A DNA stretch of 64,000 nt. It comes from Dyella_B sp035277725 (GTDB lineage: Bacteria > Pseudomonadota > Gammaproteobacteria > Xanthomonadales > Rhodanobacteraceae). The notes below the pieces were generated by a model, which saw only the letters and a list, made by a program, of their open reading frames with translations, ran no database searches and was not told the DNA's origin. The stretch covers positions 1 to 64,000 of the forward strand of contig NZ_DATEJY010000065.1 in the NCBI RefSeq assembly GCF_035277725.1. The letters run 5' to 3'. Below are positions 16,204-23,501 of the stretch, piece by piece (positions within the stretch are counted from its first letter, which is position 1; every line of letters starts with the position of its first letter). The translations under genes were made by a program, and so were the position numbers.

Positions 16204-16371
16204 TCAGGCCGATTTTTTCTTCGGAGCGGCAGCAGCCTTCTTCACCGCGGCAGGCTTGGTCACCGCCGCACCGGCGCCAGCTACTGCCGGCTTCACGGAG
16301 TGCGCGCGGGTGTTGCCATAGCTGCTGCGGTAGGTCTTGCCGCGGCGGGTTTTGCGATCGCCCTTACCCAT
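16204..16371 (-). CDS. 30S ribosomal protein THX
   Basis: A 55-residue basic protein beginning MGKGDRKTRRGKTYRSSYGN, which matches the THX family that sits in the head of the small ribosomal subunit. The remaining 30 residues are an Ala/Lys/Pro/Val tail (AAVKKAAAAPKKKSA) that Thermus THX lacks but related gammaproteobacterial proteins share. The ATG has AGGAG at an ideal distance. A strong terminator follows. It is a single-gene unit between the VapC remnant and the CDF transporter. Confidence 0.9.
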   Translation of the reverse strand: MGKGDRKTRRGKTYRSSYGNTRAHSVKPAVAGAGAAVTKPAAVKKAAAAPKKKSA

Positions 16372-16454
16372 AGGAAACTCCTTGAATCGTAATGTGTTGA
16401 TGGCTGGTCATCGTAGCAGCGGCGAGCCAAAGCGCAAGCAGCCTCGGACTACGG

Positions 16455-17426
16455 CTAATGATGATGCGAGTGGTGCTGCGGCTGGGCATTGCAGCCCGGG
16501 CTGCCGTCCGGGCAATCGCCCGGATCGATCTGTACGGTGGCATGGCGGATGCCGAAGCGCTCCAGCAAGATGCGATTGACCGCAGCCAGTACACGCGCGC
16601 CGGCATCGCGATCATGCAGTTCCAGATGCAACGTCGCCATGCGCGAACCGGAAGCGAGCTGCCATACGTGCAGATGATGCACGTCGCGGATGGATGCATC
16701 GGCACCGCGCAGCGCGGTTTCCACGTCGTGCGGGTCCATGCCTTCGGGCACGCCTTCCAACAGGATGTGCGTAGAACGCCGCAGCAACTGCCACGCGCTG
16801 TTCAAGATCAACAATGAGACCAGGATCGATAGCGCGGGATCCGCCCAGTTCCAGCCCAGCCAGCGCACCGCCAAGGCAGCCAGCACGGCACCGACCGAAC
16901 CGAGCAGATCGCCCAGCACGTGCAAGCTGGCTGCGCCGATGTTGACGTCGTCGTGCGCGTGGTCATGCAGGCTGCGCAGCACGATCAGGTTTACCAGGAG
17001 ACCAACGATCGCGACACCCAGCATGACGCCGGAAAGAATATGCACCGGCTTGAAGAAGCGCTCGATGGCTTCGTAGGCAATCAGCCCCACCAGCACGAAC
17101 TGCGTCAGCGCATTGACGAAACCTGCCAGCACTTCCATGCGGCCATAACCATATGTACGCCGGGCATCGGCCGGGCGCCGCGCCATGCGTGCCGCAAACA
17201 AAGCAAGCATCAAGGCGGCCGAATCCACCAGCATGTGGCCGGCATCGGCGAGCAAGGCGAGCGATCCGGACCACCAGCCGCCCAACGCTTCGGCGAGCAT
17301 CATGCCCGCGGTGAGTACAAAGGCGAACAGCAATTTGCGCTCGCGCCCGGCTACATCTGCGGCGTGCGCGTGGTGGTGATCATCATGGTCATGACGATCG
17401 TGAGTGTGGCTGTGCGCGTGATTCAT
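16455..17426 (-). CDS. Cation diffusion facilitator, zinc exporter CzcD/ZitB type
   Basis: A 323-residue inner-membrane metal/proton antiporter. The N-terminus is His/Asp-rich (HDRHDHDDHHHAHAA), and there are six TMs over about residues 30-220. Metal-site residues are seen in LLADAGHMLVDSAAL (TM2, H-x3-D) and ASLHVLGDLLGSVGAV (TM5). A cytoplasmic domain (about 225-310) contains VHHLHVWQLASG, and the tail is again His-rich. The layout is that of CzcD/ZitB zinc exporters. It follows the merC-like gene by 55 bases and probably shares its promoter, which carries a Zur-box-like palindrome. Confidence 0.92.
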   Translation of the reverse strand: MNHAHSHTHDRHDHDDHHHAHAADVAGRERKLLFAFVLTAGMMLAEALGGWWSGSLALLADAGHMLVDSAALMLALFAARMARRPADARRTYGYGRMEVLAGFVNALTQFVLVGLIAYEAIERFFKPVHILSGVMLGVAIVGLLVNLIVLRSLHDHAHDDVNIGAASLHVLGDLLGSVGAVLAALAVRWLGWNWADPALSILVSLLILNSAWQLLRRSTHILLEGVPEGMDPHDVETALRGADASIRDVHHLHVWQLASGSRMATLHLELHDRDAGARVLAAVNRILLERFGIRHATVQIDPGDCPDGSPGCNAQPQHHSHHH

Positions 17427-17481
17427 GCCGTCATGCTAGAAAGCGGTGCGGCCGTTACACAATCACCGCGCCGGAATCGAC

Positions 17482-17916
17482 TCAACCGTGCGCGCATTGC
17501 GCCCCATGCACGTGGCCATGAACGCGGTCGAAGCGAAGATTGAAGAAATGCGCGCAAGCGACCAGCAAGCCACCGCACGTCACCAGCACGCTATGCACGG
17601 CGATCGAATAGCTTTCCGCGAAGGTGACGCCAACCACCAGCAGCGCGAGCCCCGGCAACGCCAAGCGCAACGGCAGCGGACGATGATGGCGGCGATAGCC
17701 ATTCACCAGGGCCACCAGCGCCAGTGCGCTGGCAAACAGTACAAAGCCGCGCTCGAAAGCGTGATCGGCGAGAAAGCTCAAGCCGAGCAGCGGCAGTATG
17801 GCTAAGACGAAAGGCAACGCGGCGCAATGGATGGCGCACAGAAACGACGCGGTGGCACCCACGCGATCGAGCAGGGCCCACCAGCGGTTTTTCTGTTGCG
17901 TTGGCGTGGGATCCAT
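17482..17916 (-). CDS. MerC-domain membrane protein
   Basis: A 144-residue inner-membrane protein with four hydrophobic segments. It carries the Cys pair of MerC-family proteins in FLCAIHCAALPF and a second Cys pair in VTCGGLLVACAHFF. The C-terminus is His-rich (VHGHVHGAQCAHG). MerC proteins carry mercuric ions in mer operons, but no merA or merR is nearby. The position between zur and a CDF gene points to zinc or another divalent metal. The gene begins 107 bases after the zur stop, and that gap holds a Zur-box-like palindrome. Confidence 0.85.
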   Translation of the reverse strand: MDPTPTQQKNRWWALLDRVGATASFLCAIHCAALPFVLAILPLLGLSFLADHAFERGFVLFASALALVALVNGYRRHHRPLPLRLALPGLALLVVGVTFAESYSIAVHSVLVTCGGLLVACAHFFNLRFDRVHGHVHGAQCAHG

Positions 17917-17959
17917 GGGACGACACCATGCGGCATGTCCGGCGGGGCACCGGAACTTT

Positions 17960-17974
17960 TGTTACGTTATAACA
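17960..17974. promoter_or_regulatory. Candidate Zur box upstream of merC-CDF
   Basis: TGTTACGTTATAACA has matching outer pentamers (TGTTA/TAACA) and resembles the gammaproteobacterial Zur site. It lies 44 bases before the merC-like start and directly after the zur gene. Confidence 0.6.
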
Positions 17975-18023
17975 TCCCTGGGCTATCCGCAAGGGACACC
18001 GGAGCTGTACATGGCCTGGAGGC

Positions 18024-18506
18024 TCAGGACTTGCGGCACTGCTTGCACACGCCATGCACTTCCAGCGTCTGCGCCTGGGGACGAAAACCGAACGCCTTGG
18101 CCTGCGCCTCGATCAACTCCGCCACGCGCTCATCGCACACTTCCTGCGCGCTGGAGCAGACGTCGCAGATCAAGAATGGCACCTGGTGTGCTTCGGCCGG
18201 GTGATGGCAGGAGACGAACGCATTGATCGATTCCAGCTTGTGGATGAAGCCGTTCTCAAGCAGGAAATCCAGTGCGCGATAAACGGTGGGCGGCGCCGCG
18301 TTGCCATGACGTTCACGCAGTTGATCGAGCAAGTCATACGCCTTCACCGGCTTGCCGGCCGCCGCGATCAGCTCCAGCACTTCCTTGCGCAGCGGCGTCA
18401 GGCGCAGGCCGCGCGCCTCGCTGGCATGCTCCACCGCCGCCACGAAATCCGCTGGACCTTCGTGATGGTGATGGATGTGATCTTTGCTGGACGTGCCGTT
18501 GCTCAA
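18024..18506 (-). CDS. zur: Fur-family zinc uptake regulator
   Basis: A 160-residue Fur-family repressor. The winged helix (about residues 25-95) contains RLTPLRKEVLELI and PPTVYRALDFLLENGFIHK. The dimerisation domain has two Cys pairs, ICDVCSSAQEVC and GVCKQCRK, that form the structural zinc site of Zur, plus CHHPAEAHQ. A His-rich start (HIHHHHEG) may add metal binding. With zinc bound, Zur represses uptake genes and some storage genes. Its own promoter region is interrupted: a 292-bp MITE-like element begins 34 bases upstream of the start codon. Confidence 0.93.
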   Translation of the reverse strand: MSNGTSSKDHIHHHHEGPADFVAAVEHASEARGLRLTPLRKEVLELIAAAGKPVKAYDLLDQLRERHGNAAPPTVYRALDFLLENGFIHKLESINAFVSCHHPAEAHQVPFLICDVCSSAQEVCDERVAELIEAQAKAFGFRPQAQTLEVHGVCKQCRKS

Positions 18507-18540
18507 TGGAATTCACCTCGGGGCGATCATACACCGCAGC

Positions 18541-18832
18541 TTAAGGCAACACTGACCAAGTATCGCCGTCGTCACCAGCCCTGTCTGTTCGCAGGGCACA
18601 GGGCCGTCGGCGAAGGCAGACTGGTTGTCTGTCGAGCTGGCGGACCTGCGGCATGCGGACAGACAGGGCTGGCCCAACAGGTGAAATTTAAAGTGATGGG
18701 TGATGTCTGGAAGGCCCGCAGGGTGCGCCGCGCGGCTTGGCAAGACGGCCAGTCTTCCCGGCGCCACGCGACACACCCTGCGGGCCTTCCAGACATCATA
18801 ACGACGGCGATACTTGATCAGTGTTGCCTTAA
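18541..18832. mobile_element. MITE-like element with two internal hairpins
   Basis: The element has 32-bp terminal inverted repeats (18541-18572 and 18801-18832, 31 of 32 matching), beginning TTAAGGCAACACTGA. Inside are two further hairpins: arms 18575-18593/18654-18672 (18 of 19 paired) and arms 18702-18725/18774-18797 (24 of 24 paired). No protein-coding region of credible length fits inside. Both ends carry TTAA, which could be the target site. It sits between zur and a small membrane-protein gene. Confidence 0.8.
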
Positions 18833-19098
18833 CGAGGCAACGGCGGGGGCTTGGCCGATCTGGGGGCGAGCAGCACGACAATCCAGCCGATCGGCCCGAG
18901 CACGAGCGCCCAGATCACACCGCTCAGCAGCTTGCCGCGCCACCAGCCGAGCAAGGCGCCGACGGCGACGAAGACAAGGTTCCACCAGAACAACGCGGCC
19001 CACGGGATCATCGTCATCAAGTTGATGAAGATGTGGATGAAGGCACCAGGGGCGTCCATGTCGACGCCCTGGGTGGCTTTGGCGAGTAGTTCTTCCAT
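18829..19098 (-). CDS. Small membrane protein of unknown function
   Basis: An 89-residue protein with two TM segments (around WAALFWWNLVFVAVGALLGW and GVIWALVLGPIGWIVVLLA). I recognise no family with confidence. The ATG at 19098 (MEELLAKATQG) is preferred to 19155, because the extra residues would be coded by a hairpin repeat. The TAA stop lies in the last four bases of the MITE-like element, so the original C-terminus may have been altered by the insertion. It is on the same strand as zur and may once have shared a transcript with it. Confidence 0.65.
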   Translation of the reverse strand: MEELLAKATQGVDMDAPGAFIHIFINLMTMIPWAALFWWNLVFVAVGALLGWWRGKLLSGVIWALVLGPIGWIVVLLAPRSAKPPPLPR

Positions 19099-19121
19099 CG
19101 ATGATGCGCTCAGGACCGTTC

Positions 19122-19208
19122 GTAAGTCGGGCGGAGCGAATGCGAACCCCGACATGGCATGTCCACGGATGGCGATGTTGGGGTTCGCATGCGCTCACCC
19201 CAACCTAC
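19122..19208. repeat. Degenerate family B hairpin pair
   Basis: GAATGCGAACCCCGACAT and GATGTTGGGGTTCGCATGCG pair with each other, and the right end is CCCCAACCTAC. It fills the gap between the small membrane-protein gene and gltX. Confidence 0.65.
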
Positions 19209-19210
19209 AG

Positions 19211-20611
19211 TTAGGACTGGGCGAGCGCCACTGCGTCGTCGATCCGCTTGAGCGCCACGTCACGCCCCGCAAGATAGATGGTGTGATCGATCGACGGCGA
19301 GACCTGCGTACCCGTCATCGCGACGCGCAGCGGCTGGGCGATCTTGCCCATGCCCAGTTCCAGCTTGGCGGCAATTTGCTCGATCACCTGATGAATCGGC
19401 TCAGGCTTCCATTCGCAATGGACGAGCAGTTCGCGCGCAGCCTGCAACACCTGCACGACGCTGTCGTTCTTCAAATGCTTGGCGACCGCCTTGTCGTCCC
19501 ACTCGGTGATCGGGCCGTACCAGATCTTCGCGCGCTCGGCCATGTCCTTGAAGGTCTGCACGCGATCGCGCAAGGCAACGATCACATCGGCCGGTGCGGG
19601 GCCTTTGCTGGTGTCGATGCCGGCACGCTCCAGATGCCATTCGAATTCCGACACCAGCGTCTGCGGATCATCCGTCTTCAGGTAATGCTGGTTTAGCCAT
19701 AGCAGTTTTTCAGTATCGAAACGCGATGCGGCCTTGTTGACGTCAGCGACGTCGAACAGCCTGATCATTTCCTCGCGCGAGAAGATTTCCTGATCGCCGT
19801 GCGACCAACCGAGGCGAACCAGATAGTTGAGAATCGCGTGCGGCAGGAAGCCGTTTTCGCGGTATTCCATCACGCTGACCGAATTGGTGCGCTTGGAAAG
19901 CTTCTTGCCTTCCTTGTCCAGAATCATCGGCAGATGCGCGAACTCCGGCACCTTCGCGCCGAGCGCGTGATAGATGTTGATCTGGCGCGGGGTGTTGTTG
20001 ACGTGGTCGTCGCCGCGGATCACCTCGGTGATGCCCATGTCGATATCGTCAACCACCACGGCAAAGTTGTAGGTAGGCCAGCCGTCGGAACGGAAGATCA
20101 CCAGATCGTCCAGCTCGGTGTTGGACCATTCCACCCTGCCCTTCACCTTGTCCTCCCACACCACCGATCCTTCCAGCGGGTTCTTGAAGCGGATCACGCG
20201 GCTCGGATCGTCGCGATAGGGCTCGTTGCGGTCGCGGTAGTAGCCGTTGTAGCGCGGCTTCTCGCCACGCGCCATGGCGGCTTCGCGCATCGCTTCGATT
20301 TCTTCCTTGGTTTCGTAGGCGTAATAAGCCTTGCCGGCTGCCACCAGTTCGAGCGCCACCTGCTTGTAGCGCTCCAGGCGGTGCGTCTGGAAGATCGGCG
20401 CCTGGTCTGCGCTCAGATCCAGCCATTGCATGGCGTCGAGAATGGCCTGCACGGCCGCGTCCGTGGAGCGTTCGCGATCGGTATCCTCGATGCGCAGCAG
20501 GAATTCCCCGCCGCGACGGCGCGCTTCCAGCCAGCAATACAGCGCGGTGCGCGCTCCGCCGATATGCAGGAAGCCGGTGGGACTGGGGGCGAAGCGGGTG
20601 CGGACGGTCAT
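19211..20611 (-). CDS. gltX: Glutamyl-tRNA synthetase
   Basis: A 466-residue class I aminoacyl-tRNA synthetase that charges tRNA-Glu. The HIGH-type motif is in RFAPSPTGFLHIGGARTA and the KMSKS-type motif is KKLSKRTNSVSV. The length matches bacterial GltX. The ATG at 20611 gives the standard start MTVRTRFAPSP; upstream in-frame codons to 20722 are not family-like. The gene is monocistronic here, between two repeat elements. Confidence 0.97.
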   Translation of the reverse strand: MTVRTRFAPSPTGFLHIGGARTALYCWLEARRRGGEFLLRIEDTDRERSTDAAVQAILDAMQWLDLSADQAPIFQTHRLERYKQVALELVAAGKAYYAYETKEEIEAMREAAMARGEKPRYNGYYRDRNEPYRDDPSRVIRFKNPLEGSVVWEDKVKGRVEWSNTELDDLVIFRSDGWPTYNFAVVVDDIDMGITEVIRGDDHVNNTPRQINIYHALGAKVPEFAHLPMILDKEGKKLSKRTNSVSVMEYRENGFLPHAILNYLVRLGWSHGDQEIFSREEMIRLFDVADVNKAASRFDTEKLLWLNQHYLKTDDPQTLVSEFEWHLERAGIDTSKGPAPADVIVALRDRVQTFKDMAERAKIWYGPITEWDDKAVAKHLKNDSVVQVLQAARELLVHCEWKPEPIHQVIEQIAAKLELGMGKIAQPLRVAMTGTQVSPSIDHTIYLAGRDVALKRIDDAVALAQS

Positions 20612-20724
20612 TTTTTTGGAGATGCAGCGGATGGAACCGGAAATTTTAGCCGATCGCGATGCTTTACTCCCCTTCCTTCCGAGCCCGTAAGCGCCGAATC
20701 TCGGGTCATCCGTTTGCTTCATGC

Positions 20725-20803
20725 CCGTCGCTCCGGCGGAGGCCGGAGCCCAGCGTCTTTCGGCATTAACGTCGCTGGGCCCCGGCCTTCGCCGGGGCGA
20801 CGG
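20725..20803. repeat. Family C-like hairpin pair, GC-rich variant
   Basis: CCGTCGCTCCGGCGGAGGCCGGAGC and CCCCGGCCTTCGCCGGGGCGACGG are two inverted hairpins. They keep the CGTC ends of family C with richer GC stems. Confidence 0.7.
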
Positions 20804-20820
20804 GCGTGGGGTGGCTCTGC

Positions 20821-21255
20821 TTACTTCACATGCACCGTAACCACCTTCGACACCACCGGCGGATCGAACGGAATGTGGTTGGCATCGCCAAGATCCAATT
20901 GCAGCGTGTGCGTGCCGGGCGGCAGCGTCAGTGTGGTTTCGGTCTGGCCTCCGCCGAAGTGCAGGTGCTGCTTGTCGTTCGGAATGGGCTGGCCGGCCGG
21001 CGGCAGTTCCTTCACATCCACCAGCAAGTGATGATGGCCGGTTTTGTCGCGGGCGACACCGGCAGGCGCCACGCCCATGCCCTTGAGTCCGAAGCGCACG
21101 GTGAACGTTTGCGGCACGGTGGCGCCATCCTGCGGCGAAATGATGTAGACCTCGGCGCCAGCCGGGGCTTTGGTGACAGGCAAAGCAGGAGCATCGGCAG
21201 CAAGGGCAGCACCGGCCACGGCGGTTAATGCGACAGCGAGCAGCAGACGTTTCAT
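20821..21255 (-). CDS. DUF4399 periplasmic protein
   Basis: A 144-residue secreted protein. The signal peptide is MKRLLLAVALTAVAGAALAA with cleavage after ALA. The mature domain matches DUF4399: VYIISPQDGATVPQTFTV, LKGMGVAPAGV, TGHHHLLVDV, DKQHLHFGGGQTE and LPPGTHTLQL. The repeated His residues hint at metal binding, but the function is unknown. Start at 21255 is set by the signal peptide. It stands alone between gltX and the divergent glycosyltransferase gene. Confidence 0.88.
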   Translation of the reverse strand: MKRLLLAVALTAVAGAALAADAPALPVTKAPAGAEVYIISPQDGATVPQTFTVRFGLKGMGVAPAGVARDKTGHHHLLVDVKELPPAGQPIPNDKQHLHFGGGQTETTLTLPPGTHTLQLDLGDANHIPFDPPVVSKVVTVHVK

Positions 21256-21421
21256 GTAGAACCTCCTATCCAGATATCCGTTCACGCAATCTAGCCGAGT
21301 TAAGGCCACCAGCACACGGTTTTCCTCATTCCGTCATACCCGTAACCGCCCTGTCACGTGAGCGCCATCCGTAAGAAATGACACAGGCGGATGCTATCGC
21401 CGTACAAGACGAGGATGCGCC

Positions 21422-22582
21422 ATGCGTATCGGCATCATCAGCGAGACGTATCCGCCGGAGATCAACGGTGTCGCACTCACCGTGCATAGTCTGGCGACCG
21501 GTCTGGCCGCAAAGGGCCACGAGATCGATCTCATCCGTCCCCGTCAAACCGCCAGCCATACCGACGAACCGGGCATCCATGCGCTGGAAACGCGCGGCGC
21601 GGCGCTGCCCCGCTATCCGGGTTTGCGCTTCGGGTTGCCTGCCTATCGCACACTCCGCCAGCGCTGGACGCAACGCCGCCCCGATGCCATCTATGTCGCC
21701 ACCGAAGGTCCGCTTGGCCGTTCTGCGGTAAAGACGGCAGTGCGCTTGGGTATTCCGGTCGCTACCGGTTTTCATACGCGCTTCGATGCCTACGCCAATC
21801 ACTACGGCGTAGGTTTTCTGACGCCGGTGGTGCACCGCTACCTGCGTCGCTTTCACCAGCGCGCCAACGTCACGCTGGTGCCTACCGATGCGCTCGCGGC
21901 TGAACTCACGGCGATGGGCGTTGATCACGCGCGCCTGTTGCGGCGCGCGGTGGACACCAAGCTGTTCCATCCCTCCAAGCGCGATAACGCCTTGCGCGAA
22001 AGTTGGGGCGTGGATACGGATACGCCGGTTGTGCTGTATGTCGGCCGCATTGCGCCGGAAAAGAATCTCGACCTGGCGGTGGAAACATTCCGCGCGATGC
22101 AGCGCGTGGCGCCGAACGCGCGCTACGTATGGGTGGGCGATGGTCCGGCGCGCGCGGCGCTGCAGGCGGCGCATCCGGATTTCATCTTCGCCGGCATGAA
22201 GCGCGACGAAGCCTTGGCCGCGCATTACGCCAGTGCGGATCTGTTTCCGTTTCCGAGCCTCAGCGAAACCTTCGGCAATGTGATTCTGGAAGCGCTCGCC
22301 GCCGGTTTGCCGGTTGTCGCCTATGCCGAAGGCGCCGCACGCGAGCATCTGTTCGACGGCATCAATGGTTTCCGCATCGCTTCCGGTGACGCGGCTGCTT
22401 TTACGAAAGCTGCCGTGATGCTGGCTGGTGACGTAAACCTGATCCGCCATATGGGCCGCGCTGCGGTGGAGAGCGTGGAACGGCTCTCACCGGACGCGGT
22501 GATCCGCGAATTCGAAACCCTGCTGCGCGAACTGGTCGAGGAGAACATGCATGACCACCATGTCACCATCGCACCTGCCTGA
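21422..22582 (+). CDS. Family 4 glycosyltransferase
   Basis: A 386-residue GT-B glycosyltransferase. The N-terminal domain begins RIGIISETYPPEINGVALTV, the typical opening of the MgtA/PimB-like group that transfers hexoses to lipids. The nucleotide-sugar domain shows VLYVGRIAPEKNLDLAVE and the E-x7-E motif in SLSETFGNVILEALAAGLPV. The acceptor is probably diacylglycerol or another membrane lipid (inference). The next gene, a PAP2 phosphatase, overlaps its end by about 30 bases, suggesting a common role in glycolipid or lipid-carrier metabolism. Confidence 0.9.
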   Translation: MRIGIISETYPPEINGVALTVHSLATGLAAKGHEIDLIRPRQTASHTDEPGIHALETRGAALPRYPGLRFGLPAYRTLRQRWTQRRPDAIYVATEGPLGRSAVKTAVRLGIPVATGFHTRFDAYANHYGVGFLTPVVHRYLRRFHQRANVTLVPTDALAAELTAMGVDHARLLRRAVDTKLFHPSKRDNALRESWGVDTDTPVVLYVGRIAPEKNLDLAVETFRAMQRVAPNARYVWVGDGPARAALQAAHPDFIFAGMKRDEALAAHYASADLFPFPSLSETFGNVILEALAAGLPVVAYAEGAAREHLFDGINGFRIASGDAAAFTKAAVMLAGDVNLIRHMGRAAVESVERLSPDAVIREFETLLRELVEENMHDHHVTIAPA

Positions 22583-23126
22583 GCCCGTCGCGCTGCCGCG
22601 GCATGCCTTCGACCGGCGCATGTGCATTGCCGCCAATCGCTGGGGAACGCGGCATACCGTCGGTTTGTTTTTCGGCATCATCAGCCGTCTCGGCGATGGT
22701 GTGTTCTGGTACTCGCTGATGGCAGCGCTGGCGCTGATCGACGGCTTGCGCGGCCTGGAAGCTGCCGCGCACATGGCGGCCACCGGCTTGGTGGCGTTGG
22801 GCTTGTATCGCGTACTGAAGCGCTGGACACGCCGCCCGCGTCCATTCCGCACTTGTCCCGGCGTGATCGCGCACGTGCCGCCGCTGGACGAATTCAGTTT
22901 CCCCTCTGGCCACACGCTGCAAGCAGTGGGTTTCACCATCGTGGCGCTGGCGTGGTATCCGCTGCTCGCACCGTTGTTGCTCACGTTCACGGCACTGGTC
23001 GCGGCATCGCGCGTGATTCTTGGCTTGCATTATCCAAGCGACGTGCTCGCCGCGATTTTCGTTGGCAGCGGTCTCGGCGCGCTGTCGCTGTGGCTGGTGC
23101 ACAGCGCACCGCATCTGTTCGCCTGA
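22551..23126 (+). CDS. PAP2-superfamily membrane phosphatase
   Basis: A 191-residue integral membrane phosphatase. The three active-site blocks are KRWTRRPRPF, FSFPSGHTLQA and SRVILGLHYPSDVLAA, giving the K-x6-RP, PSGH and SR-x5-H-x3-D pattern of lipid phosphatases such as PgpB and BacA-type undecaprenyl pyrophosphatases. Start is either 22551 or the second ATG at 22560; both lie inside the glycosyltransferase gene. The likely substrate is phosphatidate or undecaprenyl pyrophosphate. Confidence 0.9.
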   Translation: MTTMSPSHLPEPVALPRHAFDRRMCIAANRWGTRHTVGLFFGIISRLGDGVFWYSLMAALALIDGLRGLEAAAHMAATGLVALGLYRVLKRWTRRPRPFRTCPGVIAHVPPLDEFSFPSGHTLQAVGFTIVALAWYPLLAPLLLTFTALVAASRVILGLHYPSDVLAAIFVGSGLGALSLWLVHSAPHLFA

Positions 23127-23384
23127 TCAATGTCTGCGCTGATCAATTGATCATCACGCTGTACTCACAACCTTTGCGCTCAACGACATAGCGCATCTAT
23201 CCACAGGCTCTACCGGATACTTTCCACAACCGCTGTGGAAAAGTACGCGCACTTGCTGCGCAAAATTTCATCAGCGTGTGCCAAGTGCTTGATGGGAAAG
23301 ATGCGTGCGCGGGTTGTCCACAGGCTTTTCAAGAAGGCGTCCACATTTGTTGTGGAAAAGTGCAACGCGCATTGCATGCACTTC
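23127..23384. other. Gene-free stretch with two DnaA-box-like modules
   Basis: No credible ORF lies here. Two copies of the module CCACAGGCT-N13-TCCACA-N5-TGTGGAAAAGT start at 23201 and 23318 with identical internal spacing. Both TGTGGAAAA motifs match the DnaA box TTWTNCACA exactly on the minus strand; the other CCACA motifs match at 8 of 9 or fewer positions. Three TGATCA palindromes lie at 23124, 23140 and 23148. The function is unknown. Confidence 0.6.
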
Positions 23385-23448
23385 GTAGGCTGGGATGAAA
23401 TCCCAGCATGCTCGTAGATGGTGATGCTGGGTTGTCATCCCGGCCTAC
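23385..23448. repeat. Hairpin repeat family A, inverted pair
   Basis: GTAGGCTGGGATGAAATCCC and GGTTGTCATCCCGGCCTAC bound a slightly worn copy between the convergent PAP2 and accD genes. Confidence 0.85.
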
Positions 23449-23454
23449 AAACGA

Positions 23455-23478
23455 CAACGCCGCCCGAAGGCGGCGTTG
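23455..23478 (-). terminator. Likely accD terminator hairpin
   Basis: CAACGCCGCC-CGAA-GGCGGCGTTG is a perfect 10-bp stem 24 bases past the accD stop. On the minus strand it is followed by TCGTTTGT, only weakly U-rich. Confidence 0.65.
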
Positions 23479-23501
23479 CTCCATACACCATGCCACACAC
23501 G

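Noticed and set aside
17482..17916. Part of a mercury resistance operon
   Set aside because: A MerC-like protein is present, but merA, merR, merT and merP are not. The zur and CDF neighbours fit zinc better.
18054..19025. Plus-strand ORF of 323 codons across zur and the MITE-like element
   Set aside because: It runs antisense through zur and then through palindromic DNA, with no family resemblance.
23190..23365. Chromosomal origin of replication at the DnaA-box cluster
   Set aside because: dnaA, dnaN, gyrB, rpmH and mnmG are not near, and no clear AT-rich unwinding region is seen. The sites are better described as a DnaA-like module of unknown role.
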